Assembly (NCBI GenBank): GCA_029378245.1
Contig: JARKIF010000021.1
Coordinates: 558,001 to 622,000 of the forward strand
Direction: 5' to 3'
Source of the DNA: Roridomyces roridus
Taxonomy: Eukaryota; Basidiomycota; Agaricomycetes; Agaricales; Mycenaceae
Length of the DNA: 64,000 nt
The position numbers and the translations under genes were made by a program. Positions 38,601 through 48,011 of this stretch are shown here, one piece after another. The first letter of the stretch is position 1. Each line of letters starts with the position of its first letter. The notes beneath the pieces were generated by a model. It had not been told where the DNA came from and searched no databases. It worked only from the letters and a program-made list of their open reading frames with translations.

Positions 38601-39973
38601 CTCGACTCGTCGCTCGGGGCTTCACGCAGGTTCCAGGCGTGGATTACTTCGAGACATTCTCGCCCACAGCCAAACTGTCCTCACTGCGCACAATTTTATC
38701 TATTGCCGCGCGTTACGACTGGGAGATCAAGGTGTTTGATTTCTCGGCGGCATTCTTGAACGGCGAGTTTTCGGAGGACGAGGAGATTTACATGGAGCAG
38801 GCGCCGTATTACTCAAACGGCAACTCGGGGGAGGTGATCCGGCTTCAGCGGACGATTTACGGCTTGAAGCAGTCTAGCCGCAAGTGGTACGAGAAGCTCA
38901 CGACATCTCTCGCCACGCTCGGGATCCACCCACTTCACTCCGACCATGCCGTCTATCGTGTAACTCGAGGCGAACACATCGCGTTGCTTGCCATTCACAT
39001 TGATGACAGCACTATTACCGGCAACTCACCTACGTTGATTGACGAGGTTCAGAGGGAGATTGCTGAGATGTTTAAAATCACAATGCTGGGTTCAATCAGT
39101 TGGTTGTTGGGAATGGAAGTGAAGAGGAATCGGGAAAAGGGGACCTTGGCTTTGTCGCAGACGACGTACATCGACTCGTTGCTGCAGAAGTTCAACATGG
39201 GGGATTGTAAACCAATTTCGGTTCCGCTGGATCCCACGGTTCAACTCACTCGTGAACAGTGCCCTGTGGATTCAAAGGCAGCATCGGCGATGCGGAGCAT
39301 CCCATATCGCGAGTTGATTGGTGGATTAGTCTGGTTGGCTACGGCAACTCGACCTGACCTTGCATTTGCGGTCTGCGTCTTGTCTCGTTTTATCGACAAC
39401 CCGGGACTGCCACACTGGCATGCAGCAAAGCGCGTACTTCAATACTTAAAAGGAACACGCACGCTGGCGTTGGTTTACAGCACGGCTGACACCACACTTG
39501 GTTTGGAAATCTATGCGGATGCAGATGGAATGTCGTTGGAAAACAGGAAGGCCGTTTCAGGCTATGCCTTTGTGTTGAATGGAGCGGTGGTTTCTTGGTC
39601 GTCGAAACAACAGGAGATTGTATCTCTTTCAACGACGGAGGCTGAATATGTGGCCATCACCTACACGGCGAAGGAGGCCATTTGGTTCCGTTATTTCATG
39701 GCCGAACTTTTCGGGTCCATCGAATTCCCGTTCATCATCTACAACGACAACCAGTCGGCGATTTCACTTGCACACGCCGAACTGGGTCAATTCCATGCAC
39801 GCACCAAACACATCGACATACGCTACCATTTTATTCGGGAGCAGATCGAGAAGAGGACTCTAGAGGTTGTTTATTGTCCAACGGCTGAGATGACGGCGGA
39901 CGTTTTCACGAAGGCGCTGGCCGCTTTCAAGTTCAAACCCTTGGTTGGAAAGTTGGGGTTGATTCTGGTTTGA
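35630..39973 (+). CDS. gag-pol: copia gag-pol polyprotein (element 1), 1447 aa
   Basis: A single uninterrupted frame in copia order. Gag-like N-terminus; zinc knuckle [14 protein letters not shown] at residues ~258-271; aspartic protease DSGASQHM at ~387; GAG-pre-integrase LHRLLGHV...CKSCLHGK at ~521-562; integrase D-D-E at DLWGP (~590), SDNGGEY (~653) and NGLSERV (~685); a Pro/Thr-rich linker; reverse transcriptase with [11 protein letters not shown] (~1037) and the catalytic IHIDDS (~1122, in place of the commoner YVDD); RNase H with YADADG (~1295), TEAEYVA and DNQSAIS (~1374). No stop or frameshift, so the element looks capable of producing its own machinery. Gag and pol share one frame, so no programmed shift is needed. 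Confidence 0.95.
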   Translation: MSTNTFSSTAKLGEYFTKLPSCKADGTNWVFFRDRFLFAVDAAGLSDHFEDGPLGTAEEPLAPTVVDPKNPTAAETTALGAHMTRRRFWKSEQAILKQGLASVIPDSLFLKVKGAGTARVMWEKVKGEFEKKSKMVTVDLRRKLQDERCAEGGDVKTHINKLQTIRADLVAMEADPGDENFVAIVLGSLPASYETYLSALTGAATLLGKTLDPDTVLQGISDEADRKAARPTGKGEKEAAFYGGYGNGGKKSKKTMECYNCHKKGHIAKECWAKGGGREGQSPHQRKNGRANIAETVNELDAAWIATVPELDDDVEFDEMDEEDDRRDAEGSYKSVSAPPVSSTTDNEDEPGGSGLNHDLESRTFDECIVAANVTTTTPTKEREIYDSGASQHMTPSRYRLMNYKTLAPREIMAAGDKGLSAVGMGDMHLEVPNGGSKTRVLLRDVLYVPNLRVTLISIGRIARAGYAVQFRDKECRILDHKSRRIGTIPLVQGLYSVESGGYIAQANVADVGPLIATPEELHRLLGHVPVEAAKKLVKNGLVSGVELDETAGTSTGDCKSCLHGKMTRKPISRAKEREPAGQVGDEVHTDLWGPATVKTPQHKQYYASFTDEASRYSVIVLMHSKDETLEAFQNLDARWEREHGIKIKILHSDNGGEYKNHEFDSYLARRGIRRKYTVHDTPEHNGLSERVNRTFLEKVRAMLHAAGLPRNLWGEALKHAVWLKNRTSTRALGGRTPYEAFHGTKPDLRHVYEWGCEVDVHVEDGGKLDGRSREGRWLGFDPDSIDGHRIYYPDTRAIRVERSVKFPDVRRSGELYRVLNEGEKEVEKKADARSIQHAPEKPADPISTPTPPESPLSTPPNTPEKSTQVAPKDISSTIDPRNIIEGTRTRRAAAHVAELADDVYLEEVAMEFAYLGTGSLSDSPTVEEAMTREDWPEFKAAMDVEMEAMRRTGTFGDGLVTRPDGRNVVGSKWALRIKRKANGEIDKYKARLVARGFTQVPGVDYFETFSPTAKLSSLRTILSIAARYDWEIKVFDFSAAFLNGEFSEDEEIYMEQAPYYSNGNSGEVIRLQRTIYGLKQSSRKWYEKLTTSLATLGIHPLHSDHAVYRVTRGEHIALLAIHIDDSTITGNSPTLIDEVQREIAEMFKITMLGSISWLLGMEVKRNREKGTLALSQTTYIDSLLQKFNMGDCKPISVPLDPTVQLTREQCPVDSKAASAMRSIPYRELIGGLVWLATATRPDLAFAVCVLSRFIDNPGLPHWHAAKRVLQYLKGTRTLALVYSTADTTLGLEIYADADGMSLENRKAVSGYAFVLNGAVVSWSSKQQEIVSLSTTEAEYVAITYTAKEAIWFRYFMAELFGSIEFPFIIYNDNQSAISLAHAELGQFHARTKHIDIRYHFIREQIEKRTLEVVYCPTAEMTADVFTKALAAFKFKPLVGKLGLILV

Positions 39974-39980
39974 GGGGGAG

Positions 39981-40260
39981 TGTTGGAGTCGTCGTGGTAT
40001 GAAGCAAACCAGAGCGAAGAGACGGGCAGTGCACGCCACCGAGCAGTGCATGCAACCGTCTCGTAGCTATCAAACGTAGTGATGAAACGCGTCTCGTACG
40101 CCACAAAGCTGTTCGTTTGCTGGGATACTTGGCTGTGTTCTTGGTCTCTATCTACGGTATCCTAGCTACTAGAAAGGTATAAAAGCAAGCCTGTATTCGC
40201 ACTTTGAAAATAGAACTTTACCCCCCATCCGTGCATACACATATATCTTTATTTTCTACA
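39981..40260 (+). repeat. 3' LTR of copia element 1
   Basis: 280 bp, identical to the 5' LTR. Its antisense strand now supplies the last codons and stop (TAA at 40218-40220) of the neighbouring Zn2Cys6 gene. Confidence 0.95.
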
Positions 40261-42393
40261 ATATACTGATACGAAGCCGATGCAGACGACGTCTCGACAT
40301 CCGCCTGCCCATGCTCGACCAGCGTCAACATCTCCTCATACTCCCGAAGTGCCCTTTCCCCAACCACCGCATCCAACCGTTCAAGCAAGGCCGCCGCCTG
40401 CGGTGTGGAGAACAGATCGAGGGAATATCCGAGGAGTTTGAGGTCGTGCGTTATCCTACGATCATCAGTTCAGGGAAAAAAAGACAAGATAATAGACTCA
40501 CGTCCTCGCAGCCGCCAACAACCCCGCATCCGCCTCTGAATTCCCACCAACCTCCTCCGCACACAGTTGCGCACATGCATATATCATGGGCCACTGTACA
40601 GGGGTACAACGACCCTTGGGGAAATAGGGAATCGCACGCGTGAGGAAACGGATAGACTCGAGCGCTATATCCCGCGCTTGGTCGTGAAGGAGGCGGAGCC
40701 TCGTTTGCGTCTGTATCCAAGCTGTGTCCAAAACACACGCCGGAATGTCTTGACACATCCGCCGATTCAGCTCGTTGTACAACGCCAAGGCTACAGAGCT
40801 GAAGCCAGATGCCACTCCGTAGCCGCAGGAACGCGCGAGGTTGTGTACTTCTGTGTTGAGGGGGACGAGGTAGGGCCCGGGATCGTTGGGACCCTCGGAT
40901 CCGGCGGCGTCTGCTCGGTCGAGAATGAGGGAGACGAAGGTGCGGAACGGGGATAACGATGCGAGGAGTTTGAGGACGGCAGTTTCGGAGAGTGGGTGGA
41001 GGCGCGCGTAGTCTGTAGAGGTGCATGATATGTCCGCACATTAAAACGAGACGTACCACCAATGACATTTTCTGACAGTTCACGTCCGACGGAGGAGATA
41101 TGCCACATGTCTGAGGTCGATTCGTCAGACAATCTGGGCGGGAGGAGAAGAAAGACGTACAGGACAGCATTCCAGGCCAAACCATCGTCAACCCCGGTGT
41201 GTTAGCAAGGCAGGCCACCGCCGTCTCTAGGGACGGAGGAGCAGGGCCACATAGCAGCAACTGGTCGTGGGGCGTGCTGCAACGCTGTGTGATTTGTGGT
41301 CAACAGTCAGGGTATCTAGACGCACAATAAGATGGGCGTTCCCCGCGCCATCGCCATACTTGCGTCCGCCATCTACATGTTTATGTTGCTGAGTAAAAAG
41401 AGGATCCTGATCGTCGCACGTACCAGGAACCCAGCCCACCAGGCAGCGTCTGCTCGATAACACCCGGCCGCACGCCACGTCGGGGCCAGCGCACGCACAT
41501 GGGAAAAATACGCGCCACCCCAAGGCCTCGAAGGCGAGCACGCACTCCCAGGTTGGCCCCCACCGCAATGATCCAGAAGATCGAGAAAGTAACAAGACAA
41601 AGCATTCTCGTGTGAAGGCTGGAGCATAATCCCGACATCCCAAGCGGCGGTAAGGGCCTTTTCGTGGAGAGCTTGACAGGCGCTCACGCGGCGGACGCCA
41701 CATGATACGAGGTCCGAGCTGGAGAGGAAGATGCGGTCTTGGACGGATCGCGGAAGAGTGCCAGGGCCGAGCACAGCCTCGTCGAATGAGACGAGCGCGG
41801 CGAGCGCTACCATACAGAGAGCCAAGACACGTAACTGGGGAGGGAGTTCTTCGATGTGGAAAGATACGCTTCGCAGGGATGACTTGATGGGTACGAGCGT
41901 CAGAAGAGGGTGTTGGTCTTGGGGTAGCGAGGCGAAACCTGCGGGTGATTAGCGAGTCACTGTTCCTCGGAGAAGGGGCACCCACAATCGAAGCAGTGTT
42001 CGATGAATCTGGGACCAAGGTCAGGGCAGCTAGTGGCCGCGCTCGGACTGGGAGCGCTGTCCGTTGGAGTGGAGCTCAGAGCGACTGTGGAACTCGAGGG
42101 CGTCGATGACGCCGACGGCAGAGGATTCTTGCGGGGACGCCCCCGTGGAGCAGGGTTCGTTGTTGTACATCTGAGGAAACTTGAGAAGAATCGAATTGAA
42201 TAGATGGGGAACGCACATGATCTCTTTCTCGACGCATCGGGGACACGGTGCTCCGTTGGGCTGCGGATGGCACAGCACACGACGAGTCTGAGCGCTATTG
42301 GTCAGTGATCAGTTTCGATATGAGACGGGCCCTGTTGACCTTGCACGAGTCGCAGGCCGGAGGTTTCTTGGATTTCCTCGGCTGGGTCGACAT
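40218..42393 (-). CDS. Zn2Cys6 fungal transcription factor, C-terminus replaced by LTR sequence
   Basis: Nuclear DNA-binding regulator. Start 42393 (MSTQPRKSKKPPACDSCK). Across the first intron the binuclear zinc cluster reads CDSCKTRRVLC then CPRCVEKEIMC, six cysteines spaced C-x2-C-x6-C-x8-C-x2-C-x6-C. A Ser/Pro-rich linker (RGRPRKNPLPSASS) follows, then the helical middle region (LRVLALCMVALAALVSFDEAVLG, SACQALHEKALTAAWDVGI, FLDLLD, SGFSSVALALYNELNRRM) and LLGYSLDLFSTPQAAALLERLDAVV near the end. About ten short introns. Copia element 1 is inserted in the final exon: the frame reads through the target site into the antisense 3' LTR for about 14 codons and stops at 40218-40220. The original stop lay about ten codons past the target site (now 35249-35251). 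Confidence 0.8.
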
Positions 42394-43077
42394 GAAGTAG
42401 CATGAAGTGGAAGCCAGAGCCTTAGGGGTCACATGATTGTGTCAAGCAAATTGATTGCCGCCGAGTGCCGGTTTCAACAGCTTTTGCACAGCGGTTGCGC
42501 GGCAGCCCAAGGACCTTTCGTTGGAGAAATTTCTGTGCCGAGCACAGCACTAGCATCCTGATTCCCGCCACCATGAGCTCTCTACTACTTGCTTATTGTC
42601 TTCGATCCTATAGTCTTCGAGATGATGCAAGCTCCCCCACATCAGGATCTGCCGTGTCATTCCGAGGTGAGAGAAAAGGTGGTGAGAGTTGGCTTTTTGC
42701 CTTTTTAGTCTGATTAATCAAGCCGAGCCTCTTCGATAACCCCGCGCGGCACAATCACCCAAATGGTAGTGTATCTGCGTCAACCACATACAATTGCGTT
42801 ACAGCATTTGCACGTTGAACAGCAGCAACACGCGTAGGACCGTTGCTTTCCCGCACAAGACAGTCCCAGGTTCGATCCCTGACTGCAACCAATGCGAACG
42901 TGGAGCCGAAGGCTGCCGAATATTTTTCAGACTGAGCATTCCAAGAAGCGCGACGGTGTGCCAAGACGGGTAATGTTTCGATTTCCTTAGAGAATCAGAG
43001 CAGAGGCATGGAAAATCGAACGGTTTACAATATGGAACTGGCAGATGGATTACATCGAGGGGGTACTAATTCACCAG
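42394..43077. other. intergenic with a tRNA-like relic
   Basis: No gene. Contains the regulator's promoter region and the tRNA-like sequence listed separately. Confidence 0.35.
42814..42891 (+). repeat. tRNA-like sequence, probably a decayed tRNA or SINE head
   Basis: Ends with a T-arm-like CCAGGTTCGATCCCTGA followed by CTGCAACCA, preceded by an anticodon-arm-like TTGCTTTCCCGCA. The acceptor 5' side (GTTGAAC) pairs only partly with CTGCAAC, and the anticodon loop is one base short, so I do not call a functional tRNA. Confidence 0.35.
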
Positions 43078-44362
43078 TTAAAGCGTGGTTTCCTGCGGCA
43101 AAACAACCCTCTTCACCCCCGACACTTTATCGAACGTCTTGAACGCTTCCTCGAGCGCGTTGAATCCGCCGCGGACAACCTCAATCTTCAAGGGCTTCAA
43201 GGACAACAGTGCGTCAACACTCTGCCTCCCCACAGCATAAAAAGGAGCATACCTTGATAGTACCATCAACCAACAGCTCCTCGACGCGGGGGTACAGCTC
43301 CCTCGACAAGGCATTATACTGGGGCCAAGCGGATGCCGCCCACCCCATGTACACGTCGATACCCGCGCTCTCTGCTCCCGCGATGGGGATGAGAATGATC
43401 TGCAGGAGTGTCTTCTTTCCTTTAGTCTTCGACGCTTTGAGTACAGCAAGCCCCAAGCCGAGCGTCGCCGGTGTGGATATACTGTCAAAGACGATCGAGA
43501 GGCCGGGTGCGAGGCCGGAGATGGCGTCAACGAGTGCGGCGTCGGGAAGGGTGCGGTCTAGGACGTGTGTTGCGCCGAGGGATTTGAGCCAGTCGGAGTG
43601 TTTGAGCGAGGCGGTGGTTATGATCGTGGAGAAGCCGGAGAGGCGGGCGAGTTGGAGGCCTGGTAAGGATCCAGATATATCAGCTGCAAGTGAATGTGAT
43701 GAATGAGTGCATACCGTAATGCCCCGTCGCGCCTGCGCCGCCCAAGATGACGATGGCTTGACCAGCGTATTTCCCGCGTCCGCCGGGTGACAGGGGGGAA
43801 ACGAGACCGGCGCCGTCCGGGGGCTGGGCGTACAGAGCGTGGTAGCTCGTGAACAATCCGACGGGGATTGATGCGCCTTCTTCCAAAGATATAGTCGATG
43901 GCAACTAAGTGAGGGCGTCAGATGTGGAGATGTATTTCGGCGGGGATCGCTTACTTTAGCTACGATGCTGGAGTGGGCAAGACTGTACTGCTGATACGAG
44001 GATACATCGGCTTTTTGACCCGCCGTTCCAAAGGCCCTGTGTTCCCGTTAGTCAACTCCATCCAGTGAGCATCTAAAAGCAAGAACGTACACCCGATCGC
44101 CGACTTGAAATCCCTTGACCTCACTACCGAGGGCGACTACGACACCCGCAGCCTCAGCGCCAAGCACAGTCGGAAATTCAGGCCACATCGCGATGACTCT
44201 GTGATAGTTCCCGAGGCGCGCGTCCACAGGGTTGAGGCCGGCCGCTTCGATCCGCACGAGGAGCTCTTCTGCGCCGGGGGTGGGCACGCCGCGGTCTTGG
44301 ATCGTGCGAGAGAACGGTTTGTCGTTGACGATCAAAGCGAGGTTGGTTTTAGCTGAGGACAT
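43078..44362 (-). CDS. MDR-superfamily zinc-type dehydrogenase (enoyl-reductase-like)
   Basis: NAD(P)H-dependent oxidoreductase. Start 44362 (MSSAKTNLALIVNDKPF). The GroES-like half contains ELLVRIEAAGLNPVDARLGNY and VLGAEAAGVVVALGSEVKGFQVGDRV; an intron follows, then QQYSLAHSSIVAK and LPSTISLEEGASIPVGLFTSYHALY. The Rossmann half has the nucleotide motif ILGGAGATGHYGLQLARL (split by an intron), FSTIITTASLKHSDWLKSLGATHVLD and SIVFDSIS. The end FNALEEAFKTFDKVSGVKRVVL is typical of the family; stop at 43078. No obvious zinc ligands at the usual positions, as in trans-acting enoyl reductases of fungal pathways, to which it is closest in style. Same strand as the Zn2Cys6 gene 0.7 kb downstream. 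Frame intact. Confidence 0.85.
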
Positions 44363-45419
44363 GTTGTGAGGCTTGATGGAGAGGAGGGTGCAGTCGGTGG
44401 GATTTTATAGGGACGCCTCGGTCTTGCGGGTTCATGCCCGAGCTGAGCCAGTAATCGTCTCCCAGGGCTTGCAGAAATTAGGAGTGAGTAGTACATGGCC
44501 GAAGACCGCGAGAGTTGGATGATTCAGATTCCATCGGGCTTGGCTCGGCCAGAGACAGCGATCGTTGGCTGTAGCAAAACTACGAATGACTCTCCCGGTG
44601 AAGTCCTTTGGATATCGGAGCCATTATTGCACGCGATGCGTGAGGATAGTTCTATGACCAGCGACACAGTGAGACACTGAGAATCGAGACGAGTCAAGTC
44701 AGACTTCACTGGTCGATTTCATTTTCGGGCGGGATTCTTGACACGCGTCAGTACAGTGGAGATTCGGCATCGATTTCAAAGAAAGTAGGCGTGGGAGCAC
44801 GGGCGAGGACCTCGTGGAGACACGAGACTGCTCGGAGGGAGATGGTGGTGGTAAAGGCGAGAGAAAGGATGTCGGACTTTCGGCCGATGCATGAGTGGGT
44901 CAATCAAATCATGCCGTAACCCTTCCGACTCTTTCTGCCGTCCACCACCACGCTCTTACTCTTCTGAGAAATCATCGGCGTCCCCGCTCTGTACCTCGAT
45001 AAAACCTTCCGCTTGAATCGCTGGGCTTTCTATAATCTGTGCATTCATTGGGATGTATATTTCTCATGCGTCTTTTCACTCGCCTCTGGGATCTGTCTCC
45101 AACTGCACCTCCTCCACACCTGCTAATCCATACGCTGTCTGTTCGTGATGCTCTCGCCCCAAGCCGGCAACGCTCTCTACCCTCCCAACCCGTACACCGT
45201 ATCTCATCAAGAAGAGCCGTGGGCGACGGGTGCCTGCGCCGGAGGAGGTGGGTGCGGGTGGTCTGTCGGGGGGAGCAACGGACGTGCCCATCTACCATCC
45301 TTCCTACTCCACAAAAATTGAAGCACAGATACGTTTCGGTTAGCTACGCCACATCATCACCAATCGATTTTTTTGCGAATAGGATAATTGCGAAAACAGT
45401 ACATTCTTGAATACATCTC
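44363..45419. other. intergenic
   Basis: No supported gene; promoter of the MDR gene at its left and the 3' flank of a DUF6593-like gene at its right. Confidence 0.35.
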
Positions 45420-46106
45420 TCAGTGAGCCCCTATCCCGGAACCCACCCCCGCGGACCTCGCCGTGGTCATATCTATCGGCGTCGTGCGCGCGCGGAGTTT
45501 CTCGGTTTGGTAAAGGAATGCAAGGAGGATCTCGATGTAGTTCTTTGCGTCGACGTCGGGTGAGATGACGAGGATGAGTTCATGAGGGGACTCGGAGCGG
45601 GGGGGTTGCCAGTGTGCGAGGATTGTTTTCTTGTCTGGGAGGAAGAGCTGTCGACCTCTTTTTTTGAGTTTCGAATCGGAGTGGAAGGAAGGATTCAGAC
45701 TCACGGCTAGGTTGTATTCGTCGTGGTCTGCGAGGAAGGTGGGTGATTCCGAGTCGCTGAGATGGAGTATGGACGCTGGTCTATGAATCCGTTGCTTGAA
45801 TATTGAATCCAGACACTCGAGGCAAAGAACGCACGATCCATCCAACGTCCCTTGCTTGAACCACTTGCTTATTCTCTCCGTCTTACCCGAGAAGGACACC
45901 GTGTCGGGGAGGAACATATTGCGGTTTATGCTCGCTACGGGCGTGCGGTGCGCTGCCTCCGCCTCCGACTTTGATTCCGAGTCCAGGCGGAATAATTGTG
46001 TCGAGGATCCTGGGAGCCGTGTGTGTATCTCGTACTCATCCGAGGTAGACGAAAGGCGAATCTTGGTGTTGAGGAGGCTACCTTTTTGGAATACAAAGGA
46101 AGGCAT
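45420..46106 (-). CDS. DUF6593-like protein
   Basis: Start 46106 (MPSFVFQKGSLLNTKIRL). SSTSDEYEIHTRLPGSS and TQLFRLDSES match the opening pattern, PVASINRNMFLPDTVSF the middle strand, RISKWFKQGTL the W-rich element, and LFLPDKKTILAHWQPPR with ELILVISPDVDAKNYIEILLAFLYQTEKLR the C-terminal strand and helix of DUF6593 proteins. The frame is open throughout (228 codons). A phase-0 intron of 69 bp (GTGAGT...GACAG, about 45,645-45,710) is possible, which would remove a lysine-rich loop. Function unknown. Ends at 45420. Confidence 0.6.
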   Translation of the reverse strand: MPSFVFQKGSLLNTKIRLSSTSDEYEIHTRLPGSSTQLFRLDSESKSEAEAAHRTPVASINRNMFLPDTVSFSGKTERISKWFKQGTLDGSCVLCLECLDSIFKQRIHRPASILHLSDSESPTFLADHDEYNLAVSLNPSFHSDSKLKKRGRQLFLPDKKTILAHWQPPRSESPHELILVISPDVDAKNYIEILLAFLYQTEKLRARTTPIDMTTARSAGVGSGIGAH

Positions 46107-46319
46107 GGGGTAGGTATGGAGGGAGAGGCAAAGAGAGGTGCGATGACGATATATGTCCGTCGGAGTCGGTATCTAAAATTGCTCTCCGCGCACATGCATG
46201 ATGCTCGATATTGTTGCCCGTTGGCGTACTGAATACAGGTGGAGAGTGGTTGCGGGAGTGTCTGATCCCGGCGCAGACGGAATGAGTTTGATTTCCGGAG
46301 AAAGGCTCCAGACGAGCCT

Positions 46320-46745
46320 TTAGATACAATTGGCCGCCATGTTCAGGCACGAGAGCTCGACGGTCTTCAGGCATTCTGGGATCGCCGCCCGTTTCTGGAA
46401 CCTCGCGACCTTGGCCGCCGGGCTGGATGACGTCTGAGGCGCACCCGAGACTTTGGCGGAAGATGACGGGGAAGAAGAGTTGGCGATGGCGGACGTGGAG
46501 GCGAAAATTGAGGAAGCAGGAACAACACTGCTTTGTGAAGACGCCGTCGGGGCTGCCAGTGCAGAGCGAGCCACGCTGATCGTCGCCGCGACTGGCAAAC
46601 CCACCGTCGACATAGGATCCACGAAAAGAAGGAGCCCAGGAAGTCTTGACGCCGCAGAAACGACGCCGACGCCATGGGATAATATTCCAAGCACTGAAGC
46701 GATAGAAGGAACGAGCATGCTCCTTGCAATGTGAGCTGCGTCCAT
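46320..46745 (-). CDS. hypothetical Ser/Ala-rich protein, possibly secreted
   Basis: An open frame of 141 codons with a TATAAAAGG box at 46750-46758 just upstream. The box is only a few bases before the first ATG, so the second Met (46718, MLVPSIASVLGILSHGVGVV) is the likelier start; it gives a signal-like hydrophobic N-terminus. The middle is Ser/Ala/Thr-rich (SSSPSSSAKVSG), as in O-glycosylated wall proteins; the C-terminus has FQKRAAIPECLK, a possible KR cleavage site, and three cysteines. No family recognised. Confidence 0.4.
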   Translation of the reverse strand: MDAAHIARSMLVPSIASVLGILSHGVGVVSAASRLPGLLLFVDPMSTVGLPVAATISVARSALAAPTASSQSSVVPASSIFASTSAIANSSSPSSSAKVSGAPQTSSSPAAKVARFQKRAAIPECLKTVELSCLNMAANCI

Positions 46746-47637
46746 ATTACCTTTTATACTTATAAATTTTGGCTGCAGGTCGGGCGTTCCGGCTTTCCTA
46801 AGTTTTGTCCCTGGGGATCATTTTCAAAGAATGCCGCAATACCGGAAATTTTTGTAGCGCGCGCCGTTTTGCTGATCCATTAGTTCAGGGCGCGCGAGTG
46901 GGGTACCGAAAAGAGACATCCTGCGCGCTCGGTGTGGACTTTTTCATTCAAATCTGAGATGATCTGGCGCTCATTAACAACTGTATGCCATACGTTCGAC
47001 AATAAGACGGACCTGGAACGAGTACAGCTCGGCCGTGGGCTCTAGGTCTTCCGACTTTTGAGCGCGATGGTGGTTCGCATGGGTGACTGCCCCGTGGCAC
47101 GTATGAAGCAATGGAGGTCTTGATGCGAGAAGGTTCATTGCAAGTCGATTTCACCCCAGTAAGCAAGGATCCAGGGAAAATGAAGCCAGGAAGAGCTCTG
47201 GCGGGCGTCTATTCATCCGCATCCACTGCGTTTTGGGAAAACTGGCACTACTACGGAAAGGGCATGGGATTATTAAAATATCCACTCTGTCCATGCCATG
47301 GCCAGATTAATGATCCATGTGTGGACAGGCCGAAAACTAGGTTACCAAGTCCTGGGTCTCGCCACCGGTGGCCATTTTGATAAGCCACCGTTGGACAGAA
47401 TATCTAGCCTCCCCTGGCCAGAGAGGCTATGTACCGGCACAGATTTCATATCCACATGCCCAGTACTCATGATTGTCCCCGAATTTCCAGGCCCAAACGA
47501 AGCAGAAAATTCAAGATCTTTAATCCATTCTCCAGAGTCTACAAATACGATAAAGGTGTGTCTGCACATACTTACTACGCGCTAACAGCGAGAGTGGAGC
47601 TTGAATGGTACAGTGCCGCAGCAGGATGTCATAGTCG
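46746..47637. other. intergenic left of copia element 2
   Basis: No supported gene. TATA box of the preceding gene at 46750. The sequence between 47,270 and 47,420 contains several TGGCCA-type palindromes, which also occur at 52,990-53,110 on the other side of the insertion. Confidence 0.3.
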
Positions 47638-48007
47638 TGTTAGAATTCCAGGTTAGGCAAGTGTGCAGCGGAGGAGCGCATGCGCGCGTGATGGCGGGTC
47701 ATTTTATTCCGGTTCCTTATATACATGCTACTTACATTTCCGGCGCTTCGTTCTGCCCATCTGCGAACGAAGCGTACGTCTCTTATATTTACTTTCTCTT
47801 ATTGAGTACTTATGCCCACCTAGTAATACAGATCGTATTATCTAGGTACTTGAATACATTGGTTCTGCCCATCTGCGAACGAAGCTAATACGGATCGTAT
47901 TATCTAGATCCCGCGCATCGACGGGACTCTCGGACTAGCATCGTCTAGGTCGACATTTTACCCACATCGGGTTTCCCTCACTGCGCCGTTCGTATATATC
48001 TTTGACA
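47638..48007 (+). repeat. 5' LTR of copia element 2
   Basis: 370 bp. Contains a perfect 10-bp hairpin (47744-47753 with 47765-47774, CGCTTCGTTC/GAACGAAGCG) and two internal direct repeats (TTCTGCCCATCTGCGAACG and GATCGTATTATCTAG, each twice). Confidence 0.95.
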
Positions 48008-48011
48008 GGTT

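Larger units (their letters stand above)
35285..40260 (+). mobile_element. complete Ty1/copia LTR retrotransposon (element 1)
   Basis: 4,976 bp bounded by two 280-bp LTRs that begin TGTTGG and end CTACA. A 5-bp target duplication ATATA flanks it (35280-35284 and 40261-40265). One long gag-pol frame lies between the LTRs, a polypurine tract GAGGGGGAG abuts the 3' LTR (39972-39980) and the candidate primer-binding site GGTTATTGGCCCC directly follows the 5' LTR. The two LTRs look identical base for base, so the insertion is very recent. Confidence 0.95.

Noticed and set aside
42814..42891. A functional tRNA gene
   Set aside because: The T-arm is good, but acceptor pairing is poor and the anticodon loop is one base short; called tRNA-like only.
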